In this document: in pieces, positions 12,682-21,120 of the stretch
Numbering within the stretch: the stretch's first letter is position 1
Layout of the letters: each line of letters starts with the position of its first letter
From: Citrifermentans bemidjiense Bem
GTDB lineage: Bacteria > Desulfobacterota > Desulfuromonadia > Geobacterales > Geobacteraceae
NCBI RefSeq assembly: GCF_000020725.1
Contig: NC_011146.1
Location: 1,177,501 to 1,241,500, forward strand
Length of the DNA stretch: 64,000 nt
Reading direction: 5' to 3'
The notes under the pieces: generated by a model
Database searches by the model: none
Seen by the model: the letters and a program-made list of their open reading frames with translations, nothing else
Told to the model about the DNA's origin: nothing
Made by a program: the position numbers and the translations under genes

Positions 12682-13611
12682 ATGACTGAATCCATACGCA
12701 AGATCAGGAAGGTCTGGAAGAGCGAGCCCACCATCGAGGGGGCCGGGGTGCATCTGAAACGCGCTTTCGGCAATTACCAGGTCCCGATGTTCGACCCCTT
12801 CCTGCTGCTGGACGATTTTCACTCGGATGACCCGGCGCATTATCTGAAGGGGTTCCCCTGGCACCCGCACCGCGGCATCGAGACCATTACCTATGTGCTG
12901 CAGGGGAGGGTGGAGCATGGCGACAGCATGGGGAACAAAGGGGTGATCGAGCCGGGCGACCTGCAGTGGATGACTGCGGGGAGCGGCATCATCCACCAGG
13001 AGATGCCTAAAGGCGACAGCGACAACCGCCTGTGGGGATTCCAGCTCTGGGCCAACCTCCCTGCCTCGCACAAGATGATGACGCCGCGTTACCAGGGGAT
13101 CCTGGCCTCAGAAATCCCCGAAGTCACCATGAACGGCATCAAGGTGAAGGTGATCTGCGGCCACGCCGGCGGGGTCGAGGGGCCGGTGCGGGACGTGATA
13201 GCCGACCCCGAGTACCTGGACGTCACCGTCCCCGAACAGGCCATTTTCACCCACACCATCAAGCGCGGCTACACAGCGCTCGCCTACGTCATCGACGGAG
13301 AGGCGTACTTCGACGGGGAAAGAAACGCCTTCGGGCACGACGTGGTGGGGGTCAACTACTTCGATCTGGAGAGGCGCTGCGAGTGCGGACCGGAAAACCT
13401 CATCCTTTTCAGCGACGGCGATCTGGTGTCGGTGACCACGCAGTCGAAGCCGGTCCGCTTCCTTCTGATCAGCGGCAAGCCGATCGGGGAGCCGGTGGCG
13501 TGGTACGGCCCGATAGTGATGAACAGCCAGGAGGAACTGCAGCTTGCTTTCGAGGAGTTGGAGAAGGGGACCTTCGTGAAAAAGGGGAGCGAAAAGCGGG
13601 ACACCCTGTAG
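12682..13611 (+). CDS. Pirin family protein (bicupin)
   Basis: A 309-residue pirin. The N-terminal cupin carries the metal ligands in WHPHRGIET and EHGD plus IIHQE, matching Fe-binding pirins such as E. coli YhhW, some of which have quercetinase activity. The C-terminal cupin (about 180-300) lacks an obvious metal site, as usual. The start has a good GGAGGAA site. It is probably co-transcribed with the DJ-1-like gene upstream; the stop codon lies inside the stem of the terminator that follows. The substrate is unknown. Confidence 0.88.
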   Translation: MTESIRKIRKVWKSEPTIEGAGVHLKRAFGNYQVPMFDPFLLLDDFHSDDPAHYLKGFPWHPHRGIETITYVLQGRVEHGDSMGNKGVIEPGDLQWMTAGSGIIHQEMPKGDSDNRLWGFQLWANLPASHKMMTPRYQGILASEIPEVTMNGIKVKVICGHAGGVEGPVRDVIADPEYLDVTVPEQAIFTHTIKRGYTALAYVIDGEAYFDGERNAFGHDVVGVNYFDLERRCECGPENLILFSDGDLVSVTTQSKPVRFLLISGKPIGEPVAWYGPIVMNSQEELQLAFEELEKGTFVKKGSEKRDTL

Positions 13612-13627
13612 GGTGTCCCGCTTTTTT
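13595..13627 (+). terminator. Terminator after the pirin gene
   Basis: A 13-bp perfect stem AGCGGGACACCCT / AGGGTGTCCCGCT with a two- to three-base loop is followed by T7. The pirin TAG stop falls within the loop and descending arm. It may also protect the convergent OmpA-like gene ending at 13635. Confidence 0.93.
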
Positions 13628-13634
13628 TCGGGGA

Positions 13635-14321
13635 CTAGTTGTTGCCGCTTTCCTGCGCCTTGAGCTTCTCGTTCGGGGTCAGCTCGATCTGCACCCGGCG
13701 GTTCAGGGCCCGGTTGGCGTCGGAATCGTTGGGAACGGCCGGACGGCTGGAGCCGTACCCTATGGCTGCCATCTTGGCACCCGGGACGCCTTGGGAAACC
13801 AGGTAGTCGCGGACACGGTTGGCGCGCCTTTCGCTTAACGGCTGGTTGACGGCGTTGCTGCCGGTCGAGTCGGTGTGCCCTTCAATGGTGATGGTGGTCT
13901 GGGAGTCCTTAAGAGTGCCGGCGGCCCGGCTCAAAGCGTCCTTCGCTTCCGGTTTCAGGGCGTCCTTCCCCAAGTCGAACAGGATGCCGGACGGCAGCGC
14001 GACGTACACCTTGTCGCCGTCGCGAACCACCTCGGCTTCGGGCATGCTCTTTTTGAGCGCCACTGCCTGGCGGTCCATGTACTGGCCGACCGCGCCGCCG
14101 ACCACTGCGCCGGTAAGGCCACCGATGGCTGCATTCCTGCCGCGGTGCGACTTGCCCCCGAGGAGAGCGCCTGCACCGGCGCCCAGTGCCGCTCCGCCCA
14201 ATGCGCCGATACCGGTCCTCTTGAACTCGTAGCTTCCATCCGGGTTCGTAGCGCAACCGGTTGCTAACAGGGCAACCGCTGACATTCCAACAATCAGTTT
14301 TACGATCCAACGTGCTCTCAT
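13635..14321 (-). CDS. OmpA-family lipoprotein with glycine-zipper segment
   Basis: A 228-residue outer-membrane lipoprotein. A lipoprotein signal peptide ends in the lipobox LLATGC (Cys near residue 23). A glycine-rich, zipper-like region (about 37-82; GALGGAALGAGAGALLGG) could insert in the membrane. The C-terminal OmpA domain (about 110-220) has the peptidoglycan-binding signature TITIEGHTDSTGS with NQPLSERRA and NRRVQIEL. It probably anchors the outer membrane to peptidoglycan. The ribosome site is AAGGAGA. It appears to be transcribed alone. Confidence 0.92.
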   Translation of the reverse strand: MRARWIVKLIVGMSAVALLATGCATNPDGSYEFKRTGIGALGGAALGAGAGALLGGKSHRGRNAAIGGLTGAVVGGAVGQYMDRQAVALKKSMPEAEVVRDGDKVYVALPSGILFDLGKDALKPEAKDALSRAAGTLKDSQTTITIEGHTDSTGSNAVNQPLSERRANRVRDYLVSQGVPGAKMAAIGYGSSRPAVPNDSDANRALNRRVQIELTPNEKLKAQESGNN

Positions 14322-14440
14322 TGTTCTCTCCTTGTGTAGTGTAATGTGGGCTCGGACTGGAAAAACATATCACTGCCAAGCCCAAGATCAACCCTGACAT
14401 AGAATGCCGCAGCTAACTCTACTTCCGCTCAGACAGTGGG

Positions 14441-15295
14441 CTAGCCGGCGGTTTGCAACAGAAACTTCTCGATGATGCTGAATGTGACTTGCGGCTTTTC
14501 TTCCTGAGGGTTATGACCACATTCCTCGATCACCTGCAGCTTCGACCCGGGTATGGCGGCTTCCAGCCTGGATCCCTGGGACAGGGGTACGATCTGGTCG
14601 TGACGCCCCCAAAGGAGCAACACCGGGAGCGCGAGGTCCCCGTACCGGGCCGTTATCTCTTCCTGGTCCACCGGAACCAGCGAGCGGCAGGTTTCGACCA
14701 GGGCGCGCTTGGCGTCCCGGTTGCGATAGCAGGGGGCGTAGCGCGCGATGTGCTCACGGTCGATGAGGCGTTGGTCGTAGTAGGCCATCTTCAAACCCAC
14801 CTTGATCCAGATATCCGGCGCGTACAGTGCGATGAAAAGTGCGGCGGCGAGACGGTTCTCGAAGATCTCGGCCATGAGCGGCAGCCGTTGGAGGTACCCC
14901 GGACCGCCCATTATCACGAGGGCCGAGATGGCGTCGGCATCCCCCTTGATCATGGCCTCGACGGCTGCGACCAGTACCACCGCACCACCGAGAGAGTGAC
15001 CCACGAGCGTCGCCCCCCGGAGTCCCGCGCGATCGATGAAGCAAAGAAGCCTCCGGCTGTGTCCCCTGATGGAGTAGTCCGCTTCCCGTGGCTTGGCGGA
15101 TTCCCCGGATCCTAAAAGATCCAGGAGGTAGACCGTGTACCTGTCGGCAGGGAACAGCGGAACCAGGTCCTTCCAGGTTTCGGAACGGGCTGCAAGCCCG
15201 TGAACCAGGACGATCTTGCGGGGACCGGTGCCGTAGCTGCGGTAGCGGAGGGTTTCACTGGGGGAGACGGGGCATGCCCCGAGCGGCGAGTTCAT
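14441..15295 (-). CDS. Alpha/beta hydrolase
   Basis: A 284-residue alpha/beta-hydrolase fold enzyme of the HGXX...GHSXGG type. Catalytic residues can be read as Ser in VGHSLGGA, Asp in LWGRHDQIVP and His in EECGHNPQEEKP; the oxyanion-hole motif is VLVHGLAARSETW. No signal peptide is seen, so it is cytoplasmic. The start is uncertain: ATG at 15295 and TTG at 15304 are both open, and neither has a clear ribosome site. The substrate is unknown; esterase or lactonase-like activity would fit. It lies downstream of the candidate RNA gene, separated by a terminator. Confidence 0.85.
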   Translation of the reverse strand: MNSPLGACPVSPSETLRYRSYGTGPRKIVLVHGLAARSETWKDLVPLFPADRYTVYLLDLLGSGESAKPREADYSIRGHSRRLLCFIDRAGLRGATLVGHSLGGAVVLVAAVEAMIKGDADAISALVIMGGPGYLQRLPLMAEIFENRLAAALFIALYAPDIWIKVGLKMAYYDQRLIDREHIARYAPCYRNRDAKRALVETCRSLVPVDQEEITARYGDLALPVLLLWGRHDQIVPLSQGSRLEAAIPGSKLQVIEECGHNPQEEKPQVTFSIIEKFLLQTAG

Positions 15296-15356
15296 GGCAG
15301 GCAAGTGTAGCAGAATCTTTCCGAAGGCGGCAGTCTAAAGTGAAAGAATTAAGGCA

Positions 15357-15616
15357 TAAAAAAGCCCGATGAGAGTTCACCGGGCTTTTCGAGAAAAAAT
15401 AACTGGCGTTCAGTGAGGACCCTGCTCAATCCGTGGAGGTGTTTTTGTTTGCTGCTACTGCTAACACCTTTTTCAGGTCTTTTTATGCCCTAACGGATGA
15501 GATTTAAGAGCCTGTTCGGCTTGGCCTCTTGAGCGCCAGTTACCAACCCCTGATGCCGCTTCATGTATCAGGAGTTGTTTCGTGTTTCGTTGTTGAGGTT
15601 GTTGCTTCCCTCCATA
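15357..15616 (-). ncRNA. Candidate structured small RNA, unassigned
   Basis: This 400-bp gap between two divergent genes holds a minus-strand unit with a promoter (15623-15651) and a terminator whose T6 run faces the minus direction, yet no plausible protein gene. The segment 15399-15542 folds into nested long-range helices: TAACTGGCG with CGCCAGTTA as the outer stem, CTCATCCGT with ACGGATTGAG as the middle stem (one bulge), and AGGTGTT with AACACCT at the top, plus a side hairpin AGCC/GGCT in the 5' strand. An extra 5' hairpin (CTCCTGAT/ATCAGGGG) precedes it. The rod-with-internal-loop layout recalls 6S RNA, but no conserved 6S sequence was verified, so the family is left open. Two short frames (15 and 24 codons) on the same strand are not convincing genes. 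Confidence 0.45.
15358..15389 (-). terminator. Terminator of the candidate small RNA
   Basis: GCCCG...CGGGC with an inner TGA/TCA extension forms a compact hairpin. On the minus strand it is followed by T6. No plus-strand gene ends before it, so it must serve a minus-strand transcript that stops upstream of the hydrolase gene. Confidence 0.8.
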
Positions 15617-15622
15617 AGAAAC

Positions 15623-15651
15623 ATTTTACTCCTTGCGTTTTCGAGGATCAA
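15623..15651 (-). promoter_or_regulatory. Promoter of the candidate small RNA
   Basis: Minus-strand TTGATC and TAAAAT are separated by exactly 17 bases (4/6 and 5/6 matches to the sigma-70 consensus). Predicted start of transcription is near 15615. Confidence 0.55.
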
Positions 15652-15701
15652 CACCTTTGTTAGACCTAACGCTTGCCGCACTTAATGAGTTGTAAAAGGA
15701 G

Positions 15702-17111
15702 ATGGATGTGCAACGCGTACTGATGATCAGCACCAACAGCGAAACCGTTCCCCAGCCGACGGTCCCAATCGGGGCAGCCTGGGTGGCCGAGGCGTTGCGC
15801 CTGTCGGGGTTCGAGGTGCAATTCCTCGACCTCTGTTTCCAGAAGAAGCCCCTTGCCGCTGTCGAGGACTCCCTCCGCGCCTTTCGCCCCGACGGGATCG
15901 GGCTCTCCATCCGCAACCTCGACAACTGCGACTTCCTCTCTCCCCAGTCGTACCTTCCCGCAGTCAAGGAGATGGTCGATTTCATCAAGACCGTCAGCCG
16001 CGCGAGGACGCTGGTGGGGGGGGCTGGGGTAAGCCTGATGCCGCTGCAGGTGCTGGAGTACCTGGGACTGGATCATGCCGTGGTGGGGGAGGGGGAGCAC
16101 GCAGCGCCCGCCTTTTTTCGTGCCGCGAGCGTCGCCGACGCCTGCCGGGTACCGGGGGTGGTATCCACGCATGGGAGCATGCCGAAGCCGCCGCAGCTGT
16201 CGAACGAGTTCGTGCCGCCGCGGCCCCACAGCTGGGTGGACACGCGGCGTTACCTGGGGATGGAGCCGGTGCTCCCGGTCCAGGGGAAAAGAGGGTGCGC
16301 CAACCGCTGCCTCTACTGCACCTATCACAACGTGGAGGGAGAGGCCTGGCGCATCAGGGAACCCGCGGCCGTGGTCGAGGAGATGTTAAGCGCGATGCGG
16401 CACACCGGCGCCAGGGAATTCGAGTTCGTCGACAGCGTCTTCAACGAGCCGCCGGGGTACCTCGAACTACTGCTGGAAGAGATCCTCAGGAGGGGGGTGC
16501 GGGCGCGCCTCAGCGTCTCATCGCTATCTCCCAAGGGGCTTACCCGCGACCAGGTGAGGCTCATGGAAAGGGCGGGGATGACCTCGCTGGTCATCACCCC
16601 GGAAAGCGCTGCCGACGCCACGCTCGCTGGCTTGGGAAAAGGGTTTGGCGAGGCGGATGTGCATCGTGCGGCAGAGATTCTCTCCGGCTCCAGCATCCGC
16701 GCCCTCTGGTGCTTTCTCGTGGGCGGCCCCTCGGAGAACGGGGAGAGCGTGGCTAAGACGGTCCGCTTCGTGAACCGGCTCCCTCGCAAGGAGAGCGCCT
16801 ACATCACCACCGGGATCAGGATCTACCCCGGCACCGGCGTGCACCGCCTGGCGCTGGAGGAGGGGATGGTCGAGCCGGAACAGAATCTGCTGCACCCAGC
16901 CTTTTATTTCACCAGGGAACTGACCCCGCAAAAGACCATGGAGATGCTGCAACGGGGGGTGTCCGATCTCTCCCGGTGCATCTTCCCTTCGGAGGCCAAC
17001 GAGAAATCGCTTGGCATGCTGCGCCGGCTAGGGACCCTGCTCCGTTTGCCCACCCCCTTTTGGCGCTACGCGGGGTACGCCAAAAGGATTTCCCCCGGCA
17101 GCAGGCGGTGA
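15702..17111 (+). CDS. B12-binding-type radical SAM protein
   Basis: A 469-residue enzyme with an N-terminal cobalamin-binding-like Rossmann domain (about 1-150; PIGAAWVAEALRLSG, GGAGVSLMP) and a radical SAM barrel carrying the 4Fe-4S motif C-x3-C-x2-C at about residues 199, 203 and 206 (GCANRCLYC). The classical DxHxxG cobalamin ligand motif is not evident. Such proteins typically perform methylations or ring rearrangements at unreactive carbons. The start ATG follows AAAAGGAG. It is the first gene of the polyketide cluster running to 21077. Its substrate is unknown; the context suggests tailoring of the polyketide or a lipid. A partner with a similar layout is encoded at 21121-22539 on the other strand. 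Confidence 0.85.
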   Translation: MDVQRVLMISTNSETVPQPTVPIGAAWVAEALRLSGFEVQFLDLCFQKKPLAAVEDSLRAFRPDGIGLSIRNLDNCDFLSPQSYLPAVKEMVDFIKTVSRARTLVGGAGVSLMPLQVLEYLGLDHAVVGEGEHAAPAFFRAASVADACRVPGVVSTHGSMPKPPQLSNEFVPPRPHSWVDTRRYLGMEPVLPVQGKRGCANRCLYCTYHNVEGEAWRIREPAAVVEEMLSAMRHTGAREFEFVDSVFNEPPGYLELLLEEILRRGVRARLSVSSLSPKGLTRDQVRLMERAGMTSLVITPESAADATLAGLGKGFGEADVHRAAEILSGSSIRALWCFLVGGPSENGESVAKTVRFVNRLPRKESAYITTGIRIYPGTGVHRLALEEGMVEPEQNLLHPAFYFTRELTPQKTMEMLQRGVSDLSRCIFPSEANEKSLGMLRRLGTLLRLPTPFWRYAGYAKRISPGSRR

Positions 17112-17214
17112 CTGTCAGCCGTCGGACCTCCGGCAGAAAAAAATTTGTATGTTACAATCCTGCATGGTTCGCCCGGGATGCCGGACGACAAAATGACCTC
17201 CAGGGGGCCCTTCC

Positions 17215-18069
17215 TTGCATTCAATCCACCGTCGGAACCTCGCTGAAACCACACCTGAACCTACGTCTCGCCATGCCGCTTCCCTTCCTGCCGGCTGGCT
17301 TTTGCCGCTTTTGCTGCTGGCCATCACCACGTTCTTCATGGACCCCCTCCCCGCGCAGGGGGCTCCCGTACCGGTCCGTTTCGCCGAGGGGATGGTGCGC
17401 GGGTTCCTGGAGCTGTCGGATGCCGACGGCAAGCGCATCGCCTCCGGTGATTTCCTGCAGGTTCCCCGTGGGGGGGAGCTCAAGTGCCGCACCGTGCTCT
17501 ATTTCAAGGACGGGTCGCTGCACGACGAGTCTGCAGTCTTCACCCAGGAGCGGAACTTCCTGATGAAGAGCTATCACCTGATCCAGAAGGGAAAGGCTTT
17601 CGCGGAGGAAATGGAGGTCTCCCTCGACCGTGCCGGCGGCGGCAAGTACCGGGTGAGCGTTGGGAAACAGGGGCACGAGAAGGTGCTGGAAGGAACGCTT
17701 GACCTGCCGCTCGACGTGTACAACGGGATGGTCCCGACGGTGCTGAAGAACCTCCCCAAAGGGGCCAGGGAGAAGATCCACATGGTTGCCTTCACCCCCG
17801 CCCCCAGGGTGATCGAGCTCGACATGGTACCGGACGGGGAGGATCGGGTGCTGGTCGGCGACCTGGAGAAGAGCGCCGACCACTACGTGCTCAAGCCAAA
17901 ACTCGGCCTGTTGAAGCTCCCCGCGGCGCTTCTGGGGCGCACCCCGCCGGACAACCACATCTGGACCATCACCAAAGACGTCCCCGCCTTCGTCAGGTTC
18001 ATGGGACCGCTGGCGTTCGGTGGCCCGATCTGGCGCATCGAACTCGCCAGCCCGCGCTGGCCCAAATAG
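17215..18069 (+). CDS. Putative exported protein of unknown function in the polyketide cluster
   Basis: About 284 residues. A twin-arginine-free basic N-terminus and a hydrophobic stretch (WLLPLLLLAITTFF, about residues 28-41) followed by AQGA suggest a signal peptide cleaved near residue 49. The mature part is hydrophilic and beta-rich in appearance, without a motif I recognise. The start is uncertain because the only in-frame option upstream of the signal peptide is TTG at 17215, with an AGGGGG stretch before it. It lies between the radical SAM gene (103 bp upstream) and the methyltransferase gene (23 bp downstream), so it probably belongs to the same operon and may bind or carry the product in the periplasm; this is inference. 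Confidence 0.65.
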   Translation: MHSIHRRNLAETTPEPTSRHAASLPAGWLLPLLLLAITTFFMDPLPAQGAPVPVRFAEGMVRGFLELSDADGKRIASGDFLQVPRGGELKCRTVLYFKDGSLHDESAVFTQERNFLMKSYHLIQKGKAFAEEMEVSLDRAGGGKYRVSVGKQGHEKVLEGTLDLPLDVYNGMVPTVLKNLPKGAREKIHMVAFTPAPRVIELDMVPDGEDRVLVGDLEKSADHYVLKPKLGLLKLPAALLGRTPPDNHIWTITKDVPAFVRFMGPLAFGGPIWRIELASPRWPK

Positions 18070-18092
18070 CAAACCGTACGAGGAACCCGGGC

Positions 18093-18800
18093 ATGCCATT
18101 TACGCCGCGAAAACGAACCGGGCTGGAGTTTCTGGATCTCCCCGCCGACGTCTGCAGCGAGGAGGAACTGGAGGGGACCCTGGCGGACCTGAGGGTGGTG
18201 AACCGCTACCTCGGGGACACCAGGGCGCTCTTGAAGCACCTCTCCGCGCAGATAGACGGTAACGAGGCGGTGAGCCTGCTGGATGTCGCCACCGGGTCGG
18301 CCGATCTCCCGGTTGCCGTTGCCGACTGGGCGAGGAAGAGGGGAATCGGGATCTCCATGACCGGGGTGGACATCAACCTCCGCAGCATAGACATAGCCCG
18401 CAAGGTGACGGCCGGTTACCCGGAGATCACGCTCAAGGTAGCCGACGCGCTAGCGCTTCCCTTCCCGGACCGAAGCTTCGATTACGTCGTCTGCAGCAAA
18501 ACGCTGCACCACATGAAAGACCAGGAGGCGGTCTCACTGATCAGGGAGATGCTCAGGGTGGCAAGGCGTGGCTACCTCGTCATCGACCTGAGAAGAAGCT
18601 GGATAGCCTACGGGTTGATCTACCTTTTGACCCGGATCTTCACCAGAAACCGCATCACCCGCTACGACGGCCCGCTCTCCGTGCTGAAATCGTTCACCGC
18701 GGCTGAGCTTGCCGACCTGGCCTCCAAAGCGGGAGCCGGCTCTTTCACCATCAGGCGGGAGCCGTTCTGGCTGCTGGTCCTCTCGGGGGAAATCGGATGA
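18093..18800 (+). CDS. Class I SAM-dependent methyltransferase
   Basis: A 235-residue methyltransferase. Motif I reads LLDVATGSADLP near residue 65, an acidic residue follows in GVDIN (motif II), and LPFPDRSFDYVVCSKTLHH is the post-motif region. A hydrophobic stretch (WIAYGLIYLLTRIF) near residue 170 suggests membrane-associated substrates. The N-terminal pattern resembles methyltransferases encoded beside bacterial type III polyketide synthases. The stop overlaps the next gene's start by four bases (ATGA), implying translational coupling with the U32 protein. Inferred role: O- or C-methylation of the phenolic product. Confidence 0.85.
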   Translation: MPFTPRKRTGLEFLDLPADVCSEEELEGTLADLRVVNRYLGDTRALLKHLSAQIDGNEAVSLLDVATGSADLPVAVADWARKRGIGISMTGVDINLRSIDIARKVTAGYPEITLKVADALALPFPDRSFDYVVCSKTLHHMKDQEAVSLIREMLRVARRGYLVIDLRRSWIAYGLIYLLTRIFTRNRITRYDGPLSVLKSFTAAELADLASKAGAGSFTIRREPFWLLVLSGEIG

Positions 18801-20014
18801 AATTTTCCGTCGCCACAAACTTCCAGCCCGACCTGATTACCGCGATCAAGGGGTATCCGGTCTCCGAACTCTTCGGCAAACTCCCCTCCGACAGCGTGGG
18901 GGGCGGCCGCGCCTCGTTCATGCTGGCCCCCCTGGGACAGGAGCAGTTCCGGGCCCACGTGAGGGAAGCGGGGAAGAACGGGATCGGCTTCAACTACCTG
19001 ATCAACCCCGCCTGTATGGACAACCGCGAGTTCACCCGGCAAGGGCAGGCGGCTCTCGACCAGCTCCTGGATTTCGTGGACGGCTGCGGCGTCACCGCGG
19101 TCACGGTTTCGCTTCCTTTCCTGCTGCCGATCATCAAGAAACGGCATCCGCGGCTCAAGGTGCGTGTCGGCGTCTACGCCCGCGTCGACTGCGTCGCCAA
19201 GGCCCGCTTCTGGGAGGATCTCGGGGCGGACTGCATCACGCTGGAATCCATCGCCATCAACCGCGACTTCGGCATGCTGCAGGCGATACGACAGGCGGTG
19301 CAACTGGAGCTGCAGCTCATCGCCAACTCCAACTGCATGATCTTCTGCCCGCTGTCGGGGCAGCACATGGTGAACCTCTCGCACGCCTCGCAGAAGGGGC
19401 ACGCCAGCCGCGGCTTCATGATCGATTACTGCGCGCTCAGGTGCTCGGCGCAGAAACTGGCCGACCCTTCCCTGTACCTTCGTTCCGAGTTCATCCGGCC
19501 GGAAGATCTGGGGAGCTACACCGAACTTGGCTTTAACTCTTTCAAGATACTGGAGCGCGGCGCACCGACCCCGGTCCTTGTCGAGCGGGTCCGCGCCTAC
19601 AGCGAAGGACGGTTCTCCGGAAACCTGCTGGACCTGATCCAGCCTTACGGATACAAGAGAGAACCGGGCAAGGGGAAGGAGCGGCTGAGCGGCCTGCGCA
19701 GGTTCGCCCGGTACTTCCTGCGCCCCGGCGTGATCAATTTCGCCGGGTTGGTCCGGCTGAAACGGCTGGCGGAGAAGCGGGGGCTCATCGAGGAGCTGGA
19801 AGGTACGCCGGTCTATCTGGATAACGGGAAGCTGGATGGGTTCCTGGCGGGCTTCCGGGGGATCGACTGCCGGAAGACGGATTGCGCGCGCTGCGGCTAC
19901 TGCGCCGCCTGGACCGAGAAGGCGGTGCGGGTGGACCCTCTCTACCGCGACGAGATGCTGCGACTGTACCGCGACGCTTTCGACGAAATGTATTCCGGTG
20001 AATTGTGGGACTGA
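18797..20014 (+). CDS. U32-family Fe-S protein with extra C-terminal cysteine cluster
   Basis: A 405-residue member of the peptidase U32 superfamily (TIM-barrel-like N-terminal part; ADCITLE, NSNCMIFCPLSG). Known U32 members include UbiU/UbiV, Fe-S proteins that hydroxylate ubiquinone precursors without O2, and RlhA/YegQ-type RNA hydroxylases. Four cysteines suited to a 4Fe-4S cluster occur as C180-x3-C184 and C212-x3-C216; this spacing differs from that of UbiU. A second group, C358-x4-C363-x2-C366-x2-C369, lies near the C-terminus and could bind another cluster. The gene is embedded between the methyltransferase (4-base overlap) and the type III polyketide synthase (13-bp gap). Inferred role: anaerobic ring hydroxylation of the polyketide. 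Confidence 0.85.
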   Translation: MKFSVATNFQPDLITAIKGYPVSELFGKLPSDSVGGGRASFMLAPLGQEQFRAHVREAGKNGIGFNYLINPACMDNREFTRQGQAALDQLLDFVDGCGVTAVTVSLPFLLPIIKKRHPRLKVRVGVYARVDCVAKARFWEDLGADCITLESIAINRDFGMLQAIRQAVQLELQLIANSNCMIFCPLSGQHMVNLSHASQKGHASRGFMIDYCALRCSAQKLADPSLYLRSEFIRPEDLGSYTELGFNSFKILERGAPTPVLVERVRAYSEGRFSGNLLDLIQPYGYKREPGKGKERLSGLRRFARYFLRPGVINFAGLVRLKRLAEKRGLIEELEGTPVYLDNGKLDGFLAGFRGIDCRKTDCARCGYCAAWTEKAVRVDPLYRDEMLRLYRDAFDEMYSGELWD

Positions 20015-20027
20015 GGGGGGATCTGTC

Positions 20028-21077
20028 ATGAACAGCAATGTCTTCGTGGGCTCCATCGCCACCGTCGTCCCGCCGTTTTCGGTGGACCAGCAGGCGGCGG
20101 CGGCGCTGATCAAGTCGCATTTCAAGGAAAGCCTGACCGCGCGCGGCCTTGGGCTGATTCGCGCCACCTTCAACCATCCCAGCATCAAGAAAAGGCATTT
20201 CGCCGTCGACACCCCGGCGCAGATCTTCACCGAGACTCCCGATGAGCGGGTAGAGCGTTTCACGGAGCAGGCGGTCCGGCTGGCAGAGCAGGCGGTGCTG
20301 CGGGCGCTTGATAAGGTGGGGGTGGGGGTGAGGGAGGTGAACGGGCTGGTGCTGAACACCTGCACCGGCTACATCTGCCCCGGCCTTTCCAGCTATGTCG
20401 CCGAGCGCCTGGGGCTTCGCTGCGACGCGAGGCTGTACGATCTGGTCGGAAGCGGCTGCGGCGGAGCGGTCCCCAACCTGCAGGTGGCCGAGTCCATCTT
20501 GAGGACGACCGGGGGCATCGTGGTGAGCGTCTCGGTCGAGATCTGCAGCGCCGCCTTCCAGATGGGGAACGACTTAAGCCTCATACTCTCCAATGCGCTC
20601 TTCGGCGACGGCGCCGCGGCAGCTGTTCTCTGGGAGAAACCGGCCGGTTTCGAGTTGGTCGCCTCCGCCGGACGCTACGTGCCGGAAGAGCGCGAAGCAA
20701 TCCGCTTCGTGCACCGGCAGGGACAGCTCCACAACCAGCTCTCCACCGACCTCCCGGAGCTGGTAAGAAAGGCCGCGGCTGAGGTGGTAGGCGATCTTCT
20801 GGGAAGACATTCCCTCTCCATCGGCGACATCGGCGGCTGGGCGCTCCATACCGGCGGTGAAAAGATCGTGAACGCGGTGCGGGACGAGATCGGGATCGAC
20901 GAATCGAAACTATGGGCGACCCGGAAGGTGCTGGAACAGTACGGCAACATGTCCTCGCCCACCGTCTGGTTCGTGGTGGATGAACTGCTGCAGAGCGGAT
21001 TGCGCAAGGGGGAGTGGTGCGTGATGCTCGCCTACGGCGCCGGTCTTTCCGCGCATGCCTATTTGCTGAGAGGCTAA
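20028..21077 (+). CDS. Type III polyketide synthase (chalcone synthase-like)
   Basis: A 349-residue thiolase-fold enzyme that would extend an acyl-CoA starter with malonyl units and cyclise it to a resorcinol or pyrone. The catalytic triad is intact: Cys144 in VGSGCGGAVP, His274 in ALHTGG and Asn307 in YGNMSS. The length is usual for bacterial members. The ATG at 20028 follows GAGGGGGG, so the longer open frame starting at 19836 is rejected. It is the last plus-strand gene of the cluster, with methyltransferase and U32 protein directly upstream. Product and starter are not predictable from sequence; long acyl starters and phenolic lipids are typical of bacterial homologues in such clusters. 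Confidence 0.93.
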   Translation: MNSNVFVGSIATVVPPFSVDQQAAAALIKSHFKESLTARGLGLIRATFNHPSIKKRHFAVDTPAQIFTETPDERVERFTEQAVRLAEQAVLRALDKVGVGVREVNGLVLNTCTGYICPGLSSYVAERLGLRCDARLYDLVGSGCGGAVPNLQVAESILRTTGGIVVSVSVEICSAAFQMGNDLSLILSNALFGDGAAAAVLWEKPAGFELVASAGRYVPEEREAIRFVHRQGQLHNQLSTDLPELVRKAAAEVVGDLLGRHSLSIGDIGGWALHTGGEKIVNAVRDEIGIDESKLWATRKVLEQYGNMSSPTVWFVVDELLQSGLRKGEWCVMLAYGAGLSAHAYLLRG

Positions 21078-21082
21078 AGGCA

Positions 21083-21107
21083 GGGGCTGGGGGCTAGGGG
21101 CTGGGGG
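21083..21107. repeat. G-rich tandem repeat
   Basis: Three near-identical units of GGGGCTGG/GGGCTA type lie between the convergent synthase and radical SAM genes. The four runs of four to five G could form a quadruplex. No terminator hairpin is visible in this gap. Confidence 0.6.
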
Positions 21108-21120
21108 ATAGGCAGAACCT

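Noticed and set aside
15399-15542. Assignment of the structured RNA as 6S RNA, tmRNA or a GEMM riboswitch
   Set aside because: No conserved sequence of tmRNA or GEMM is present, and 6S similarity is only architectural.
15541-15616. Short minus-strand frames inside the candidate RNA (15 and 24 codons)
   Set aside because: The first sits at the predicted transcript start without a ribosome site; the second overlaps strong base-paired structure. Kept only as a remark.
18662-20365. Open frame of 567 codons on the minus strand
   Set aside because: It overlaps the methyltransferase, U32 and synthase genes completely; these have clear family motifs, so the frame is a high-GC shadow.
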